NCBI GenBank assembly: GCA_015039365.1
Contig: WION01000030.1
Span: 186,001 to 250,000, forward strand
Origin: Amanita rubescens
Lineage: Eukaryota > Basidiomycota > Agaricomycetes > Agaricales > Amanitaceae
Length of the DNA: 64,000 nucleotides
Direction of reading: 5' to 3'
The translations under genes were made by a program, and so were the position numbers. The notes beneath the pieces are model-generated. The model was not told the origin of the DNA and did not search any database. It saw only the letters and a program-made list of their open reading frames with translations. Positions 62,178-64,000 of the stretch are shown here, piece by piece (positions within the stretch are counted from its first letter, which is position 1; each line of letters starts with the position of its first letter).

Positions 62178-62553
62178 CTAAGGGAAAGATAGCTGTGAGA
62201 TAATTATTGAACATGACAAGTACTGGCGCCTGATCGTTCCGTCAAGTGTAGATTGACGGTTCTTAGAAACGTAGTCGACATCAGCATGTTCTCTCAATGC
62301 ATCAATGACTTGAACATCAAACTCTCCTAAAGAATCAACCCAACAATGGTGAGTCAGTAAAAGTTATAGGTAGACGGAGTGTTTACCTACCGAAAAAAGC
62401 ATTGAATTGTTCTGGCTCCCACTTGAAAATGACCTTGAACAGGGTGAGATTGTCTTTATTGTAGGCCTCTTCGAACATTTGAATATGATGTTCCATGTCG
62501 ACTCCATCTTTTAGTGCGACAATATACTCGATCGGATTCTGCGGCATGGTCAT
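62178..62553 (-). CDS. Small proteinase-inhibitor-I9-like protein
   Basis: Two exons (62553-62391 and 62326-62178) joined over a 64 nt intron (GTAGGT...TTTAG, phase 1) encode 103 aa with no signal peptide. The sequence has NPIEYIVALKDGVDMEHHI, a helix MFEEAYNKDNLTLF, a strand ending EPEQFNAFFGEFDVQVIDAL, and REHADVDYVSKNR. This matches the subtilisin propeptide/inhibitor I9 fold (YIVxxK..., FNAFxGxF, VIxxLRxHPDVxYIE), as in free-standing fungal inhibitors such as POIA1 of Pleurotus. These are cytosolic inhibitors and folding chaperones of subtilases. The C-terminal 25 residues are atypical, so a further intron is possible. It lies between the two F-box/5S remnants. Confidence 0.7.
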
Positions 62554-62660
62554 CTAGTTAGGAAAATTCAAGTTGGAGAGGACGAAGAATAGGCGGATAT
62601 ATTATTCGACTGGGCGTCTCAATTTGTATTGGCGCGGGACCTTGGCGTGTCTTGGACCCC

Positions 62661-62807
62661 GGAAGAAAGTGCGAACGGTGTACCAGTACATCCCCCAAGA
62701 TATTTGAGCTGAAGCAGTCTGTAGATTACATGTAGTAACTGAAGCAGAGCGAATAATAATTAATAATTTGGCAAAAACCACAGCGTGGTCCCCCACCGTG
62801 GTACTAC
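62661..62807 (+). repeat. Duplicate of an F-box 3' end plus 5S remnant
   Basis: Matches 61,787-61,965. The last F-box codons recur (TACATCCCCCAAGATATTTG, stop TGA at 62705-62707), followed by GAGCTGAAGCAG, TCTGTAGATTACATGTAGTA and TAATTTGGCAAAAACCACAG. At 62776-62807 lies a 5S fragment in minus orientation with an internal deletion (CACAG joined directly to CGTGGTCCCCCACCGTGG). It is a second, more decayed copy of the F-box-tail/5S unit. Confidence 0.75.
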
Positions 62808-63255
62808 AGGCTGATTTTCGGCCCCTGCGTTATTTTTTTTCACACTTCTCACAGTGGCTAACGTCAAAGGGGCTGTGATACCTTTTGGAATGGAGTTTGT
62901 CGCAGCGTTCACCGAGCGACGAGCTTGCATTTCGTTTTTGTGCGTTCAGCTCCGAAGCACAGCCACAGTTCAACCCCATCCAAGTCGTGCCTGGTTTAAG
63001 TTACGCGGACGCGCTGATCGCGTTCCTCGCCAAATCTTCGGGGAAAGCATATTCAAGCACGCAGTACTAATATGTACAATGATAAATTATTCCAGTTCAA
63101 GAGTGGTTTAAAGATAAAGTCGCAGAAAATATCTAGTGTTCTAAAGACACAAAACTTATTGTTTCATGCGTGAATGGCGAGATAAACTCGCTGTAATAAA
63201 TTAAAGCAAATGGGTCAAACGGAACAAAGGAGGTGGTTGTACGTGGTATATGTGT
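62808..63255. other. Spacer with a possible coding remnant (62885-63070)
   Basis: A plus-strand frame reads FRFCAFSSEAQPQF, NPIQVVPGLSYADALIAFLA, KSSGKAYSSTQY and stops at 63070. Its composition is protein-like but there is no start context and I do not recognise it. It may be the tail of a lost gene. The rest shows nothing. Confidence 0.2.
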
Positions 63256-64000
63256 TCACAGAATCAAGTCGGTGAAATCGAGATTAAAGTCCTGTGGTGG
63301 TGGTATTGTTGACATATGGGCCGTGGCCGTGTTCCCGATGTGAGGAAAAAGACATGTCGACGCAGACATGATGCTCGTCTCTTCAGTGTAAGGAGTGGAA
63401 ATGTTCTGCATCTGGCTTGACATGAAGCTAGGATCGACTGCGGGGGTCAAACTCAAGTTTTCCCAAGTAGTCGATGATCCGTCGAATGTGGGAGTCTCTG
63501 CGAGCATATCGAAGCTATTGTCTGAGAAGCTCCAAGACGAGACGGACGATGGCGAGCAAAGCGGAGGGGAAACGGCGTCTTGGAAGAACATTTGTGAAGT
63601 CGTCGGCGTGAAGATTTGCTGTTGTATGGGCATTTGTGGCTGGTCTGGGGTATAGTAGGTGCCGGGTGGAACCCTAAATTGAGGAGCATATGGCATCTGG
63701 GAGGGTACAGGGAGAAGTGGTCGCAATTGTGTTCTGGGCATGGTCACCGTCGGTGTGTTCGCGTCGTAGTAATAGGACGGTCTCGCGTTACAAGGATTGT
63801 ACGAACTGTCTGGGAAGAAGGGAAATCGATACCCGGGCACCAGCTGCGCGGGTGGCACAGTTATCATGGGCTGCCTGGACTGCTGTATGTCACCAACAAC
63901 GCTTGGTTTGGAGGAAGTAGAGGCGGAATGTTCAACAGCGCATTGTTCGGAGGAACCGTAACCACCTTGGTTGGGTGCCGTCGAACTACGAACCGTTTTC
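63256..64000 (-). CDS. Pro/Gln/Ser-rich C-terminal part of a probable transcription regulator, cut by right edge
   Basis: Open from base 64000 to the stop at 63256 (at least 248 aa), no intron seen. The sequence is rich in Pro, Ser, Thr, Gln, Tyr (PYAPQFRVPPGTYYTPDQPQ, MPIQQQIFTPTTSQMFFQ) with a hydrophobic-acidic end, PPQDFNLDFTDLIL, like an activation domain. No DNA-binding domain is inside the window. The start lies outside. The call as a regulator is inference from composition. Confidence 0.45.
   Translation of the reverse strand, partial: KTVRSSTAPNQGGYGSSEQCAVEHSASTSSKPSVVGDIQQSRQPMITVPPAQLVPGYRFPFFPDSSYNPCNARPSYYYDANTPTVTMPRTQLRPLLPVPSQMPYAPQFRVPPGTYYTPDQPQMPIQQQIFTPTTSQMFFQDAVSPPLCSPSSVSSWSFSDNSFDMLAETPTFDGSSTTWENLSLTPAVDPSFMSSQMQNISTPYTEETSIMSASTCLFPHIGNTATAHMSTIPPPQDFNLDFTDLIL

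Overview
The window reads as a chromosomal segment of a filamentous basidiomycete, most likely an Agaricomycete. Genes are dense and face both ways, and most are split by many roughly 45-65 nt introns, some leaving exons as short as 9-12 nt. The gene set is typically fungal: a Zn2Cys6 regulator, a velvet factor, DASH subunit Hsk3, a Mus7/Mms22 homologue, LYC1 and a two-component-type sulfite reductase beta subunit. Exon limits were read by hand from splice signals and conserved protein motifs. No alignment program or database was used, so family names rest on recognition.

Layout. 0-5.6 kb: a left-edge partial gene, TSR4, and a divergent Zn2Cys6 regulator. 5.6-8.5 kb: a 5S rRNA gene and an uncharacterised three-exon gene. 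8.5-17.8 kb: a full-length ABCC transporter divergent from an MSC2-type zinc transporter with a long His-rich loop. 18.1-26.0 kb: a LYC1-like acetyltransferase and a Mus7/Mms22 gene. 26.1-28.1 kb: an intact HSK3 and a nearby copy that has lost its splice donor. 28.2-34.9 kb: MET5, which carries three apparent 1-nt frameshifts, converging on an alanine:glyoxylate aminotransferase. 35-42.5 kb: THP3-like, cytochrome c1, dynein intermediate chain and a CYSTM protein. 43-48.3 kb: velvet, TIM23, a TPR protein and a P-loop kinase. 49.4-52 kb: a duplicated F-box/5S cluster. 52.3-60.1 kb: SNX41/ATG20-like, VMS1, BFR2 and HEM14. 60.2-62.8 kb: a second F-box/5S cluster enclosing a small I9-type inhibitor gene. 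63.3-64 kb: the C-terminal part of a probable regulator.

Most genes are unrelated housekeeping functions: mitochondrial import and respiration (TIM23, CYT1), heme and sulfur metabolism (HEM14, MET5), ribosome assembly (TSR4, BFR2), ribosome quality control (VMS1), trafficking (SNX41, dynein) and DNA repair (MMS22). Short divergent intervals (43 nt VMS1/BFR2, 90 nt HSK3/MET5, 124 nt TIM23/TPR) suggest shared promoters.

The most unusual architecture is four full-length dispersed 5S rRNA genes plus two decayed ones. Five of the six lie beside intact or broken F-box genes. There is also a short dispersed repeat in opposite orientations at 27.1 and 38.6 kb, and a small tandem duplication where MET5 and the aminotransferase converge.
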